Source of the DNA: Delphinus delphis
Taxonomy: Eukaryota > Chordata > Mammalia > Artiodactyla > Delphinidae
DNA: 64,000 nucleotides
NCBI RefSeq assembly: GCF_949987515.2
Contig: NC_082685.1
Location: forward strand, 27,792,168-27,856,167
Direction: 5' to 3'
Shown: positions 24,346 through 37,395 of the stretch, piece by piece
Numbering within the stretch: position 1 is the first letter of the stretch
Layout: the number at the start of each line of letters is the position of its first letter
Notes under the pieces: generated by a model
What the model saw: the letters and a program-made list of their open reading frames with translations, nothing else
Told to the model about the DNA's origin: nothing
Database searches by the model: none
Position numbers and translations under genes: made by a program

Positions 24346-25425
24346 CTTCTTAAAAGAAGAATCTGTGTACCCTAATCCATTTTACCAGCTGCTCTGTCAG
24401 TTTCTTTGGATTGAGAGATTCTAATGTTAGGCAGGAGTCCTAACATGGGCTTCCACTCAGGGTCTCATGAGTCTGAAATTACAGTGTTAGCTGAGGCCGT
24501 GATCTCATCTGAGGCTTGGAGTCTTCTTTCAAACTCACTCGTTGGCAGGATTATTTCTTGTAATTATAGGATTATAATCTGCATTTATATAATCCCTATA
24601 GGATAATTCCTACTTTCTCGCTCGTTGTCAGCAGGGACAGGTCTCAGCTCCTAGAGGGTACTCTCAGGTACTGCCCCCTCCTTAGGCAGTTCACAAGTGG
24701 CTGGTTGCTTCTTCAAGGCCAATAGGAGAATCTCACTCCAGTCTGCTATGACAGAGTCTCATATAACCTAATTACAGGAGTGACTATCCCACCATAGTTA
24801 CAGTCCCAGCAGCCAGGAATGTTAGGGTCTGTCTTAGAATTCTGTCTACTGCAGCAAGGTTTAATGACATTGATGAAAATGATGTTTGGAGAATTGCTTG
24901 ATTCCCACAATACTGATAAATGAGTAGACCTGTTAACAAATGAAAACAAAACAGACAAAAATGGTAGTATTTCAAAAGGGAATGATTTGGCTATCAGGGA
25001 ATTAAGAGATGTCCTTGGAAAAAGTTGTTAAATACCCTAGATATTTTTATAAAAAAAAAAAAAAACCAGCTCAGATAATCAGCCTTGAAATAAAGGGTAT
25101 TATATTAGTTTCCTAAAATTTGTTAGAGAAATTTTGTGTCTCTAAACATAATGAGAAGGTGATTCATTCTTTGTCCTAATAATTAGAAGATAGTTATAAC
25201 TTAAATTTTGTAAGTTATAAAAATAAAAATGAAGACAATTTCATTTTAAAATTTTAATTTTGTAAGGTAAATCCCTAATCACATTTATCCCTCACTATTT
25301 ACTATGAAATATTGTTCCCCATTTTTAGTTGATTTACTTTATGTGGCCTTTTTCTGGGCTCAATTTCCCTTGGATAATGAAGGCCTGCACTTGAAAAATA
25401 CATCACGGTTGGGGAGATGATGAAG
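24346..25425. other. Unassigned; possible old LTR-like part
   Basis: 24,640-24,870 looks like an old interspersed repeat (ttcacaagtggctggttgct, cagcagccaggaatgttagg) that I cannot name. A-run near 25,050. No gene. Confidence 0.35.
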
Positions 25426-25427
25426 TT

Positions 25428-25542
25428 TGGTGTATGACCTTAAGGGTATTATGCTAAGTGAAATAAATCAGAAGGAGAAATACAAATACCATATAATTTC
25501 ACTCATATGTGGAATCTAAAAAATACCATTGCCATCTAATGG
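25428..25542 (+). mobile_element. Short old L1 ORF2-end fragment
   Basis: Text gctaagtgaaataaatcaga followed by atttcactcatatgtggaat is the end of ORF2 of an L1M-like element, matching in reverse the copy near 27,830-27,890. Confidence 0.7.
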
Positions 25543-25556
25543 TTAGGTATCAGTCA

Positions 25557-25786
25557 AAGATGCTATGCAGGGATTCCCTGGTGGCGCAGTGGTTGAGAGT
25601 CCACCTGCCAATGCAGGGGACATGGGTTCGTGTCCCGGTCTGGGAAGATCCCACATGCCGTGGAGCGGCTGGGCCCGTGAGCCATGGCCGCTGAGCCTGT
25701 GCGTCCAGTGCTCCGCAGCAGGAGGGGCCACAGTAGTGAGAGGCCCGCATACCGCAAAAAAAAAAAAAAAAAGAAGAAGATGCTAT
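25557..25786 (+). mobile_element. CHR-type SINE with TSD
   Basis: Plus-strand SINE (25,567-25,776), 5' end ggattccctggtggcgcag, A-rich tail, TSD aagatgctat at 25,557-25,566 and 25,777-25,786. Confidence 0.93.
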
Positions 25787-27110
25787 TCAGTTAAGAGGAC
25801 TAAACTATCATTTTTAATATCTACAGATATTAGCTCAGCTAGTTAGACTGCCTGTGAAACTATTCATTGAGCCATGGTCTTAGTTTTGTCCAGGGATGAT
25901 ATTCAGGATTATTTACAAACAAGGAGGCATGGGTGCTGACCAGTTAGAATGAATGTCTTCCATAGATGAATGGTAGGGCCATACTGGGGCATTTCAAGTA
26001 AATAATCAAATACAAGCCTGTTTTGGATATTTCATTTCACTCTGGGTCAGTTGTCATACTGCATTTCTAACCCAGCTTACTTTATAAATGATTATGCTGA
26101 TATCACACTAGCCAAAGGAAGAGGATGAATTCCTGTCAAACTATTTGAGAATGTAAAGCTTAGTACTCAAGCATTTAAAAAGACTCATGAAAACTCCGTC
26201 TTTCTCTCCCCTCACAAACTTCTCTCTCTCTCTTTTCTTTATTTATTTTATTTTATTTTATATTTTTTGGTCAGGACAACATTCCTGAAGGGAAGAGTGA
26301 GTAGCTAGGAAGAGGTTGGGACTTTTGTTCAGTCTGCATTCTGGGAGACTGTACTTGGGATACATTAGACTTAAACTCCAGATGTTAAAAATCAATGGTT
26401 TAAAATCAATCAAGTTATTATTATTTTTTTCTTTAAAATGGGGGTGGAGAGAGAAAGAAGTCTATACTGTGTAGTCCAAGACACTGGCTTTGTATAGTAC
26501 AGGCTGCTAAGAAGCAGGCACTTTGACTTTGAGGATGTTTTCAGTGTAATGTAAGACTAAGGCCAGGCCTAAGGATTATTGCAAGTAATGGCCCTAAAAG
26601 TGAATGCCTCCTTCAGTTTTTTGCACTAGCCACCTACTTGTCTTATTCTAGTCCTGTTCTTGTGCTAGAGCAGTTCCCTTTTCCTTGGAAATTCAGATTG
26701 TTAAAACACTGCAAACATTCACTTGTTCAAAATCGTTTTCACTATTCTTGTTGCTCCTTTACTTATTTGTCTACTTATATTTTCAAAAGTATATATATTT
26801 AGAAGTACATAAGTATTACATAAATTTGTGTTTTTAAAATAACTCCTCAAGTGCAGAATTCAGAGGAAGAAAGTGAAGATCTCCTTTCAGGTCCTTTTTT
26901 TTTTTTTTACGTGCTTTAGAAATTCTATTTATTATTTTTAGTGATATACAATTTCAAAATATGATTAAACATTTACATGTCAGAGAATTCAAAATGACAT
27001 TTCATTGCCTAGTAATATCTCAAGCACCATATTTCTCATAAACTTTAATATATATATAAAACATTTAATATATTTATATGTATACATTTATATAGTTGCT
27101 GGGGGAATCC
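25787..27110. other. No gene seen
   Basis: AT-rich sequence with TTTTA-type low complexity near 26,235-26,270 and a T-run near 26,892. Confidence 0.45.
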
Positions 27111-27111
27111 T

Positions 27112-27355
27112 TTATTTTTATTTATTTTTTAAATTTTTATTGGAGTATAGTTACTTTACAATGTTGTGATAGTTTCTGCTGTACAGCAAAGTGGATCAAC
27201 TATACGTATACACGTATCCCCTCCTTTTTTGGATTTCCTTCCCATTTAGGTCACCACAGAGCATTGAGTCGAGTTCCCTGTGCTATACAGTAGGTTCTCA
27301 TTAGTTATCTATTTTATTCATAGTATCAATAGTGTATATATGTCAATCCATCCAA
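27112..27355 (-). mobile_element. L1 3' UTR fragment, antisense
   Basis: tttttattggagtatagtta then ctgtgctatacagtaggttc: an L1 3' end older than those at 15,848 and 47,533. Confidence 0.85.
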
Positions 27356-27554
27356 TCTGATTCCTTCTCTAGAGATAGTTGTTTTTATTGTCTGGTCCTT
27401 TCATGCTTTCTTCTATGCATTTATATACACACAGATGTGCATTTGCCTATATACACTAAAAAATTAATAGAATCATCCTTTACATATTGTTCTGTAACCT
27501 TTTTTTCATCTCACAGTGTACTTTGCAGAGTTTTCTATGGCAGGAGCTAAAGCT

Positions 27555-29075
27555 GGATTCTATTCTTTTTATTTTTTTGTCTATTATTTTTTATTATATA
27601 AATTTCAAGTGTACAATATTATAGCTCAACATACAGAGTGATCACCACACAAGTCTGGTTACCATCCATCACCATACAGTTGACCTCTTTCACCCTTTTC
27701 ACCTACCCCCTATCCCTCTTCCCCTCTGGTAACCACTAATCTGTTCTCTGTATCTATGAGTTTGTTTTTATTTTATTTTGTTTGTTGTTTGGTTTTGTTG
27801 TTGTTGAGATATTTTTTAGATTCCACATATGAGTGAAATTATATGGTATTTGTATTTCTCCTTCTGACTTATTTCAGTTAGCATGATACTCTTAAGGTTT
27901 ATTCATCTTGTCACAGATGGCAGGGTTTTATTCATTTTATGGCTGAGTAGTATTCCACTACGTATGTATACTACATTTTCTTTATCCATTTATCCATTGA
28001 TGGATACTTAGGTTGTTTCCATATCTTGGCTATTGTAAGTAATGCTGCAATGAACATAGGAGTGCATATATCTTTTCGACTTGGCATTTTTGTGTTCTTT
28101 GGGTAAATGCCCAGAAGTGGAATAGCTAGGTCATATGGTAGTGCTTGTCTTGATTTTTTTGAGGAATCTCCATACTGTTTTCCATAGTGGCTGCACCAAT
28201 TTACAGTCCCACTAACAGTGTTAGGAGGGTTCCCTTTTCTCCATATCCTTTGCAACATTTTTTATTCCTTATCTTTTCAATAATAGCCATTCTAACAGGT
28301 ATAAGGTGATAGCACATTGAGGTTTTGATTTGCTTTTCCCTGATAGTTAGTGATGTTGGACATCTTTTCATGTGCCTGTTGGCCATCTGTATGTCTTCTT
28401 TGGAAAAATGTTTATTCAGATCCTCTGCCCATTTTTGAATTGTTGTTTTATTTTTCTGTTGCTGTTGTTGAGTTGTGTAAGTTTTTTCTATATTTGGGGT
28501 TTTAACCCCTTATTGGATATGTGACATGCAAATATCTTCCTCCCATTCAATAGGTTACCTTTTCATTTTGATGATGGTTTCCTTTATTGTGCAGAAGCTT
28601 TTTAGTTTGTAGTAGTCCTGTTTGTTTATTTTTGCTTCTGTTTTCCTTGCCTATGGAGTTAGATCCACAAAAACATCACTAAGGCCAATGTCAGTGAGAT
28701 TATCACTTTTTTAAAGGAATTTTATGGCTTTTGGTCTTACATTCAAGTCTTTAATCCATTTTGAGTTAATTTTTTGTATCGTGTGAAATTGTGCTCTAGT
28801 TTCATTCTTTTGTATGCGGCTGTCCAGTTTTCGTATCACCACTTATTGAAGAGGCTGTCCTTGCTCTCCATTGTATGTTTTTTGTTCCTTTGTCATAGAT
28901 TAATTGTCCATATATGTGTGGGTTTATTTCTGGTCTCTCAATTTTGTTCCATTGATCTGTGTTTGTTTTTATATCAGTACCAAACTTTTTTGATTACTAT
29001 AGCTTTGTAATATAATTTGAAATCAGGGTATGTGATACCTCCAGCTTTGTTCTTTTCGATCCTATTATTTTTAAA
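27555..29075 (-). mobile_element. Older L1 3' half, antisense
   Basis: 3' UTR (aatttcaagtgtacaatatt) and ORF2 C-terminal half on the minus strand. Recognisable text includes [20 protein letters not shown] near 28,100. More diverged than the other large L1 copies. Confidence 0.9.
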
Positions 29076-29109
29076 TGCTACATAATCATGTGTTCAAAAT
29101 AAGAATCAG

Positions 29110-29345
29110 GCTAACATGAATTGAGTATGTGCTATGTGCCAGATAATGTTCTGGCTCTTTAGAGTGGTATCACACTTAATTCTTACAATAGCCCTACAAA
29201 GATGGAAATTTTCATCTTCTTTTTACCATTAGGGGTTACTGAGTCACTGATAAGCTAAGCAATTTGGCCAAGGTCACATAGCTGGTAAGCAGTGGAGCTA
29301 ACCCAAGTACTCTGGTTCTGGAGACCATGTTCCAATCATTACACT
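29110..29345 (-). repeat. MIR SINE
   Basis: Minus-strand MIR: tgagtatgtgctatgtgcca, then aaggtcacatagctggtaag. Confidence 0.85.
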
Positions 29346-29356
29346 TTGCTCCTAGT

Positions 29357-31368
29357 ATAAATATATCATACTTTGATGAAAAATCAGAAAGTGAAATTAA
29401 GGAAACACTCCCATTTACCACTGCAACAAAAAGAATAAAATACCTAGGAATAAACCTACCTAAGGAGACAAAAGACTTGTATGCAGAAAACTATAAGACA
29501 CTGATGAAAGAAATTAAAGATGATACAAATAGATGAAGAGATATACCATGTTCTTGGATTGGAAGAATCAACATTGTGAAAACGACTATACTACCCAAAG
29601 CAATCTACAGATTCAATGCAACCTGTATCAAACTACCAATGGCAGTTTTCACAGAACTAGAACAAAAAATTTCACAATTTGTATGGAAACACAAAAGACC
29701 CTGAATAGCCAAAGTAATCTTGAGAAAGAAAAATGGAGCTGGAGAAATCAGGCTCCCAGACTTCAGACTATACTACAAAGCTACAGTAATCAAGACAGTA
29801 TGGTACTGGCACAAAAACAGAAAGATAGATCAGTGGAACAGGATAGAAAGCCCAAAGATAAACCCACGTACATATGGTCACCTTATTTTTGATAAAGGAG
29901 GCAAGAATATACAATGGAGAAAAGACAGCCTCTTCAATAAGTGGTGCTGGGAAAACTGGACAGCTATATGGAAAAGAATGAAATTAGAACACTACCTAAC
30001 ACCATACACAAAAATAAGCTCAAAATGGATTAAAGACCTAAATGTAAGGCCAGACACTAGCAAACTCTTAGAGGAAAACATAGGCAGAACACTCTATGAC
30101 ATAAATCACAGCAAGATCCTTTTTGACCCACCTCCTAGAGAAATGGAAATAAAAACAAAAATAAACAAATGGGACCTAATGAAACTTAAAAGCTCTTGCA
30201 CAGCAAAGGAAACCATAAACGAGACGAAAAGACAACCCTCAGAATGGGAGAAAATATTTTCAAATGAAGCAACGGACAAAGGATTAATCTCCAAAATTTA
30301 CAAGCAGGTCATGCAGCTCAGTATCAAAAAATCAAACACCCCAATCCACAAATGGGCAGAAGACCTAAGTAGACATTTCTCCAAGGAAGATATACATGTT
30401 GCCAACAAACACATGAAAGAATGCTCAGCATCATTAATCATTAGAGAAATGCAAATCAAAACTGCAATGAGATATCATCTCACACCAGTCAGGATGGCCG
30501 TCATCAAAAAATCTACAAACAGTAAATGCTGGGGAGGGTGTGGAGAAAAGGGAACCCTCTTGCACTGTTTGTAGGAATGTAAATTGATACAGCCACTATG
30601 GATAACAGTATGCAGCGTCCTTAAAAAACTAAAAACAGAACTACCATACGACCCAGCAATCCCACTACTGGGCATATACCCTGAGAAAACCATAATTCAA
30701 AAAGAGTCATGTACCACAGTGTTCACTGCAGCTCTATTTACAATAGCCAGGACATGGAAGCAACCTAAGTGTCCATCGACAGATGAATGGATAAAGAAGA
30801 TGTGGCACATATATACAATGGAATATTACTCAGCCATAAAAAGAAACGAAATTGAGTTATTTGTAGTGAGGTGGATGGACCTAGAGTCTGTTCTACAGAG
30901 TGAAGTAAGTCAGAAAGAGAAAAACAAATACCGTATGCTAACACATATATATGGAATCTAAATAAATAAATAAATAAATAAGGTTATGAAGGACCTAGAG
31001 GCAGAACGGGAATAAAGACACAGACCTACTAGAGAATGGACTTGAGACACGGGGAGGGGGAAGGGTAAGCTGGGACAAAGTGAGAGAGTGGCATGGACAT
31101 ATATACACTACCAAATGTAAAACCGATAGCTAGTGGGAAGCAGCCGCATAGCACAGGGAGATCAGCTAGGTGCTTTGTGACCACCTAGAGGGGTGGGAAT
31201 GGGAGGGTGGGAGGGAGGGAGTTGCAAGACGGAAGAGATGTGGGGATATATGTATATGTATAGCTGATTCACTTTGTTATACAGCAGAAACTAACACACC
31301 ATTATAAAGCAATTATACTCCAATAAAGATGTTTAAAAAAATTAAATAAATAAATATATCATACTTTG
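29357..31368 (+). mobile_element. 5'-truncated L1, sense, with 19-bp TSD
   Basis: Sense L1 (29,376-31,349): ORF2 from after the RT core to its end near 30,961, then the complete 3' UTR ending ccaataaagatgtttaaaa. A perfect 19-bp TSD, ataaatatatcatactttg, lies at 29,357-29,375 and 31,350-31,368. ORF2 is broken by stops (for example the TGA near 29,535 and the TAG near 30,572). Confidence 0.96.
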
Positions 31369-31371
31369 TTA

Positions 31372-31545
31372 TGATTAACATTGCCCTACTCATGGACATT
31401 TAGGATGCCCCAATATTAGATTATTATAAATGACATTGCATTCAAAAATCCCTGTTTAGATGTCATTGTGTGCCTGTGCAAATGTGTCTGTGGCATAGAG
31501 CTCTAAAATTATATACTCTCTGGGTCAAAAGCCATGCACATTATA
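31372..31545 (-). mobile_element. Old L1-like ORF2 fragment, antisense
   Basis: ggacatttaggatgccccaa followed by attataaatgacattgcatt and tctctgggtcaaaagccatg is the shape of an old antisense L1/HAL1 ORF2 stretch. Confidence 0.5.
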
Positions 31546-32105
31546 AAATATGATAGTTCAGGTAAGAGGAGACTACTGTATTTGGTTAATTATTGACCCT
31601 GATTGTGAACAAATTCAGAGTAAGTTATGACAGGTAAGTCTGCAGGATTTGAGAAATGTCTGAGCTCTCAAGCCCAGTTTATCCTTTTATACCATGATCT
31701 CATCCTTCGCTTCACAGACCCTCCAAAACTCCTCCGCTTATCTGTCTCAAGGAGAAGTTGCCTAGTCCTCATCTGCCTCAAATTCCAGTTTAGTTCATTT
31801 GCATTTGACTTGTCTCATAATGATGCAATCAGCATGCAGAGGAGGTCCAATTGCCTAGGGGACTGTAAGTGGAGATCAGAGTTCCATGTCATTGGGATCT
31901 CCTCAGGTCTTTTTTTGTTGTTTTGGACTCTAACAGTGCTCTTGGTTATGCATATTCTTATGGTCACAAAAATATAAACATTTTTCTGCCTTTTTAAATT
32001 TAAAGGCCTCATCAGCCTATATTCTTTTTTTTCTCTAAATTTTCTAATTCACCTTTTACTTTTCTTTACTAATCTTGTTATCTTTCTCACCTCCACTATT
32101 ATAAC
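31546..32105. other. No feature seen
   Basis: Unique-looking, T-rich towards the right. Confidence 0.4.
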
Positions 32106-32107
32106 AG

Positions 32108-32115
32108 ATTCACTT

Positions 32116-32150
<35 letters not shown>

Positions 32151-32357
32151 GGTACACAGGCCTCTCACTGCCGTGGCCTCTCCCGTTGCGGAGCACAGGC
32201 TCCGAATAGCGCAGGCTCAGCGGCCATGGCCCGTGGGCCCAGCCGCTCCGCGGCATGTGGGATCTTCCCAGACCGGGGCACGAACCCACGTCCCCTGCAT
32301 CAGCAGGCGGACTCTCAACCACTGCGCCACCGGGGAAGCCCAACACATTCACTTTCT
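32108..32357 (-). mobile_element. CHR-type SINE with TSD
   Basis: Minus-strand SINE (32,119-32,346), long poly-T, 11-bp TSD attcactttct at 32,108-32,118 and 32,347-32,357. Confidence 0.94.
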
Positions 32358-35300
32358 GAACAATATTGAACACTCAACACAGATGTCATTTGTTCAACGT
32401 CACATGTTTATGTTAAGTGTCTCATTTAGACGGGTGCCTTAACTGGGTCCAGAGAGCTGGAATTTCTAAGTAGTCAGGTATCTTTGCCTTGATTTACTGG
32501 AAATGCAAGCAAGGGTTCACTTCTGAGTACCCTTGAGCATAGAGTGAGCAGAGGATATGATACAGAGAGTATAGGATCATATTTAATATGAACGCTTCTT
32601 TCTCTTGGGAACTACATGAGAGGTCCACACGCGGATGAGCAAAGAAGGACATTTTTATAAGTGCTCCACTCTGTGATTATTTTCAGAGAAGACAGTATCT
32701 GAGATTATAGGTTGTATTTTTTGGTAGAATTGTATGCTGCTTTCCTGACAGATACTCTTTCTGCTTATACCTCAACACAATCTGTGCTCTATTAGGATTT
32801 CAATAAATAGTAGATATTGCATTTTATTCCTTGTACCTCAGGTAAACTGATGGTAGAAAGTCTAAATATTGTGTTTAAGAGAATTCAGTTATAAGCCTCC
32901 CTTTTTTTTTATGTACACTATACAACTCCCTCAGTCAGATACACACTTCTTTAAAAATTTTATTTCTCCATTGCCTGTTTATGTAATGACCTTTCTCATT
33001 CTCTATGAAGATAGACATTAATACAAAAGTCTTATCTCTGAGTTAAAGTCAATTCCTGAAAGATAACTCTGACCTCTTTCCAGATTCTTGTGAGACTCTC
33101 CCTTGAAATTCTTCCCCATCCATGTGATCTGGGGGACCAGGAGGGCAGGTCTTCCCCCATGAAAGGGGAGTCTGCAAGTGAGCTGTTTAGTAAAGTGAGC
33201 TGCAGTCAAACGTGAGCCTTGGTGGAGATGGAGCTAATGGAATTGAGGGGTCTCCTGAAAACAGTGCCTTCTGTTATCACCAGATCTGCCAAAGCAGAAT
33301 AAGCCACAAAAGCATTTCGAGTTCTGGAGCATTTCCCAGATTTACTCCATCTCACGTGGTCTTTTTTTTTTTTTTTTGGTAGGAGAATGCCCAAGGTTAA
33401 ATAAACAAACACAGAGGCAGACTTGCTATGGACAATAAACTAGAGAGGGTAAATTGAACATTTTTCCATTTATTGATTATTAGATTTGAGATGTGCAATC
33501 TGTTTCCTATTAAAATCTAATGTTCTAGAAAACGTTTTTTGAAAAAAAACACTAGACAAAACACTAATAAATAAGTTTCTATCTTCATTGAATTATCTAC
33601 CTTTTACTCTCTTGGCCAAGCAGCCACTGTTAGGCCAGATTAATTGAAAAATGTGAATTATGTACATCCCCTAGTTTCCTATTTAAGTTTCAGACTTGGT
33701 CCTTTTTCTCTGATAATTAAAACATTATCATTAAGAGGCTGGACTTGCAATTATTTCCATCTGATTGCTGAGAGCTCCCATTTTCCACAGGAATGAGAAA
33801 GTATCCTGATAAAAGGTAAAATCATGATTATCATCATCCTCTTTGTCATCATGACAGTGCATTCTCACTGAGGAAAAGACCATTTTGAGGTTGTAAGCAT
33901 CTATGAATTTTCATAGCTCTGCCTTTCAGTTTCCATATATATATATTTTAAATGCATGGGAGTTTCCATAGGAGAGGTTAACTCTGCTTATCCTTTTGAT
34001 GTGATAGGTAAGCTTTGTGGGAACAGATTTCTTTTATACTCCATAGTCATAAAAATATCATATCCCCATTTCTCTGTGGGATATGATTTCATAGAAGGAA
34101 GCCACAACAAATCTCTTACCATATATTGACATTGTGAGCTATACTAATCATATTCATGACTCACTATTAGTATCCTGCTGCCACGTCAAGCTGAATCATA
34201 GAGATGTCAGAATAATTCTAACTACAGCTACCACTGAGATTTCCTTTGAACCCACTGCTGCATATTTATGAGTAAATACATTGTTTTTGTTGGGTTACCT
34301 CTGGGAAATATTATTAAATAGGGAAGGAGCTTGTGTAGGCCAAATTCCTTCAAGCAGGAGAACATATTCAATGACTGTGAATTCTGAATTGGTAGTATTT
34401 TTCAGGTAAAAATCCATCTAAACAGAGATGAAAAGATTTCTATTCCTATTTTATGATGGAGTTATTGAAAAAGGAGAAATTAAAGCATATATGGAGTTTC
34501 TGCTTTTTTTTCCTTTTTTTTTGATTGTCTATACTAGAATGAGATTGACTTCCCAAGCCACAAATAAAAGTCACCTTCAGCTTTCTGCAGCATGTCACTG
34601 AGAATGGAGCACCATTCTGATCTTGAGGCAGCTCCGTTGCTGCCCTGACATTTTGCTGATCCCAGGCTCCCTAAAGCAACTGCTGGCTGGGACTCCTCCT
34701 TGAGTAGCCTAATCCCCTGGGCCCACAACTGAAGAGCCTGCCCAGCTCTAAATATTGCCTCTGCCTGGAACCCTGTTCAGACAATCTTTACTGCCCTCCT
34801 GGATACCTGTAGATATTAATTCAACCTGGATCTAGGCTGAGTTTTCAATACCCTTTGGAGCCCCAAATATTGAACTTCTGGCCTTGGGAATCAGGTCTAG
34901 AACTGCTCAATGTTTAATACCCCCAGTCCCAGTCCGTTTTGTTCCCAGTTTCCTTCTCGGCCCATCCATCAGCTCAGGCCTTTAGCAGATAGCACCAGAA
35001 TTGTGACAGACATGTGCTCAGGAAAGGAAAATTGCAAACAAACTTGAATCTGTGGTCTCGACAGCTAGGTAGGCAAATCTACTTCTAAAATCTATCAAAA
35101 TAAATCTAAAGGTTTTAAGTTTCATTTTCTGTTTACAGTTTTATATATTTTATATATTACGCACCTTTCTATTTACATTGATAATTGAGAACTGATTAGA
35201 TTTCCAGATGCATTATAGTATGTGATTAAGTTATAAGCCACTGGGTGTCACTCTTAAACTGTGCAAATGTGGCTGCAGAAGAGAGTTTTTCGATAGTGAA

Positions 35301-35715
35301 TTGGATGTGGAGAGTTAGAGATCTCACCAGGGATAGAAACCATTTGAACTGTTTGCATAGGTACATTTACAATGTCAGTGAACTACGGCAGAGTTTGCCC
35401 TTAGGTTCCTGTATATTTTCTCTAGACTCATTTTTCAGTGGCAGTTAAACAAGACTAATTATTGGAGAAAATCCTCTCAGCACTAAAAGGACAAAAAGAC
35501 GTTCATGTATCCATTCAATATGTACATTGATCACACACTAAAAGTAAGATATTGGGCTAATGAACTGTGGGATTACAAGAAAAAGTGAATTTGCATCATG
35601 CATACATTTAACTTATTGGAATGCAACTGAGATAAAAGAAAATGAAAGAAAATTCTTCCTATTACTCCACTCAATGAATTTGTGCCTCAGATTAATTTTT
35701 CCTACTGCCTATCAA
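32358..35715. other. Long repeat-poor non-coding stretch
   Basis: About 3.3 kb with no L1, SINE or gene that I recognise, apart from T-runs at about 33,361 and 34,503 and a weak L2-like piece near 34,735-34,830 (gcctctgcctggaaccctgt). A possible place for conserved non-coding sequence, which cannot be judged from one genome. Confidence 0.45.
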
Positions 35716-35744
35716 CCTTAAGCCCAGGCTTTTACCTTCTGCTC

Positions 35745-36360
35745 TAAGACACTGGGGCTGGGACTATGCAAACTGCATTCTCCAGACTTCTTTGCTGGCT
35801 GGCTTCTGGTTAGGTTCTGCTGACTGGAGGCATTGGCAGGAGATTAGAAGTTCATAAGAAAGCAGGAGGAATATTCTTGTTTTCAGTTCTATTCAGCTTC
35901 CCTTCATTGGTAGCATTCATGTAGGACTGCAGCCTCCAGCTTATCTCAGCATATCTAGCATCAGTTCTACTGCGGCCCCTTCAGAGGTGCCAGTAGCAAC
36001 TGTGCCATACTTCCTCTTTGAACTCCTATCAGAGGCCAAGTGGCAATCATGTGTTGTCCCCATCAGAGGTCCCAGCACCAGCTGAGCAGTGACATCTGGG
36101 GGGTCTGAGCATCTGCTCTGTGGAGACACTCCCTGCAAGCTCCCAGGTTCCGGTAACACCATTTCTGCTCTTTTACACCTCCAGCCCTAAGAGTGGTAGG
36201 TGCTTCGCAAACTACTAATACCAGGGTAACCTTAGCAACCTTTCCCTTCTTTCTGCCTTCTAATCCTGTGTAACTGATCCCCTGTATTAAATCATCTCTC
36301 TCTGAAACACCTAGCATGGCTTCTGTTTTTCTGATAGAGTCCAGACTACAGTGACCATGA
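35745..36360 (+). repeat. Old interspersed repeat, family unsure
   Basis: ggctggcttctggttaggtt, then ggaggcattggcaggagatt, then tcttttacacctccagccct and gagtccagactacagtgacc. This order resembles a common old mammalian repeat whose name I cannot give. The 125-codon minus frame inside it has no family match. Confidence 0.5.
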
Positions 36361-36790
36361 GATGAGAGACATGAATGTTCTCTTTCTTCATTCAGTATCA
36401 GATTTTGTGTGCTTCTCATGGTTGAGAAATCTTGTAACACTGAATGAGAGTCTAGTGTTTATATTTCTTACATAATATGGGTCCTAATTACAAGCCAACT
36501 GGTGGTCAACCAAAAAACAGTAGAATGTAAGGCTTCATGCAAATAAAGGATGTAGTGATACACTCCAAAACCAGAGGAAACTTGGCCATGTCGTACTTAA
36601 TGAAAAATGATCTCCAAGTTGCCCTTTTCTAAGAGATTTCCAAGGATGGTTTGACTATATAGTATTTTTGCCTTTCATGTTGACTTTAAAACCGGAACCT
36701 CTCATAACACGTGTCTCCATAGTAGAGTAGGACAACTGTTCTTGCCTTAAGGAGAAGGAGCTTACAAACTAGTAGAAGAAATAGGCATGT
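36361..36790. other. No feature seen
   Basis: Unique-looking. Confidence 0.4.
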
Positions 36791-36796
36791 AAAAAC

Positions 36797-37395
36797 AGAG
36801 AAAACCATAATTCAAAAAGATACATGCACCCCAATGTTCATTGCAGCACTGTTTACAATAGCCAGGACATGGAAGCATGTCCAACAACAGAGGAATGGAT
36901 AAAGAAGATGTGGTACATATATACAATGGAATATTACTCAGCCATAAAAAGAACAAAATAATGCCATTTGCAGCAACATGGATGGACCTAGAGATTGTCA
37001 TACTGAGTGAAGTCAGACAGAAAGACAAGTATCATATGATGTTGCTTATATGTGGAATCTAAAAAAAAGAGGGTACAAATGAACTTATCTACAAAACAGA
37101 AATAGAGTTACAGATGTAGAAAACAAACTTATGGTTACCAGGGGATAAAGCGGTGCGGGGGAAGGATAAATTGGGAGATTGGGATTGACATATACACACT
37201 ACTGCATATAAAATAGATAACTAATAAGGACCTACTATATAGCACAGGGAACTCTACTTAATACTCTGTAATGGCCTATATGGCAAAAGAATCTTAAAAA
37301 GAGTGGATATATGTATATGGATAACTGAATCACTTTGCTATATACCTGAAACTAATATATTGTAAATCAACTATACTCCAATAAAAATTTAAAAA
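36797..37395 (+). mobile_element. 5'-truncated L1, sense
   Basis: ORF2 C-terminal tail (aaaccataattcaaaaagat onward; frame text EVRQKDKYHMMLLICGI then stop at about 37,062) and a 3' UTR ending tatactccaataaaaattt. TSD not clear. Confidence 0.9.

Noticed and set aside
29720..30574. Open frame of 284 codons as a host gene
   Set aside because: Lies inside the L1 with 19-bp TSD; the text is L1 ORF2 C-terminal domain.
36063..36440. 125-codon minus-strand frame
   Set aside because: No recognisable domain, mostly overlaps an old repeat-like stretch, no splice partners or poly(A) context.
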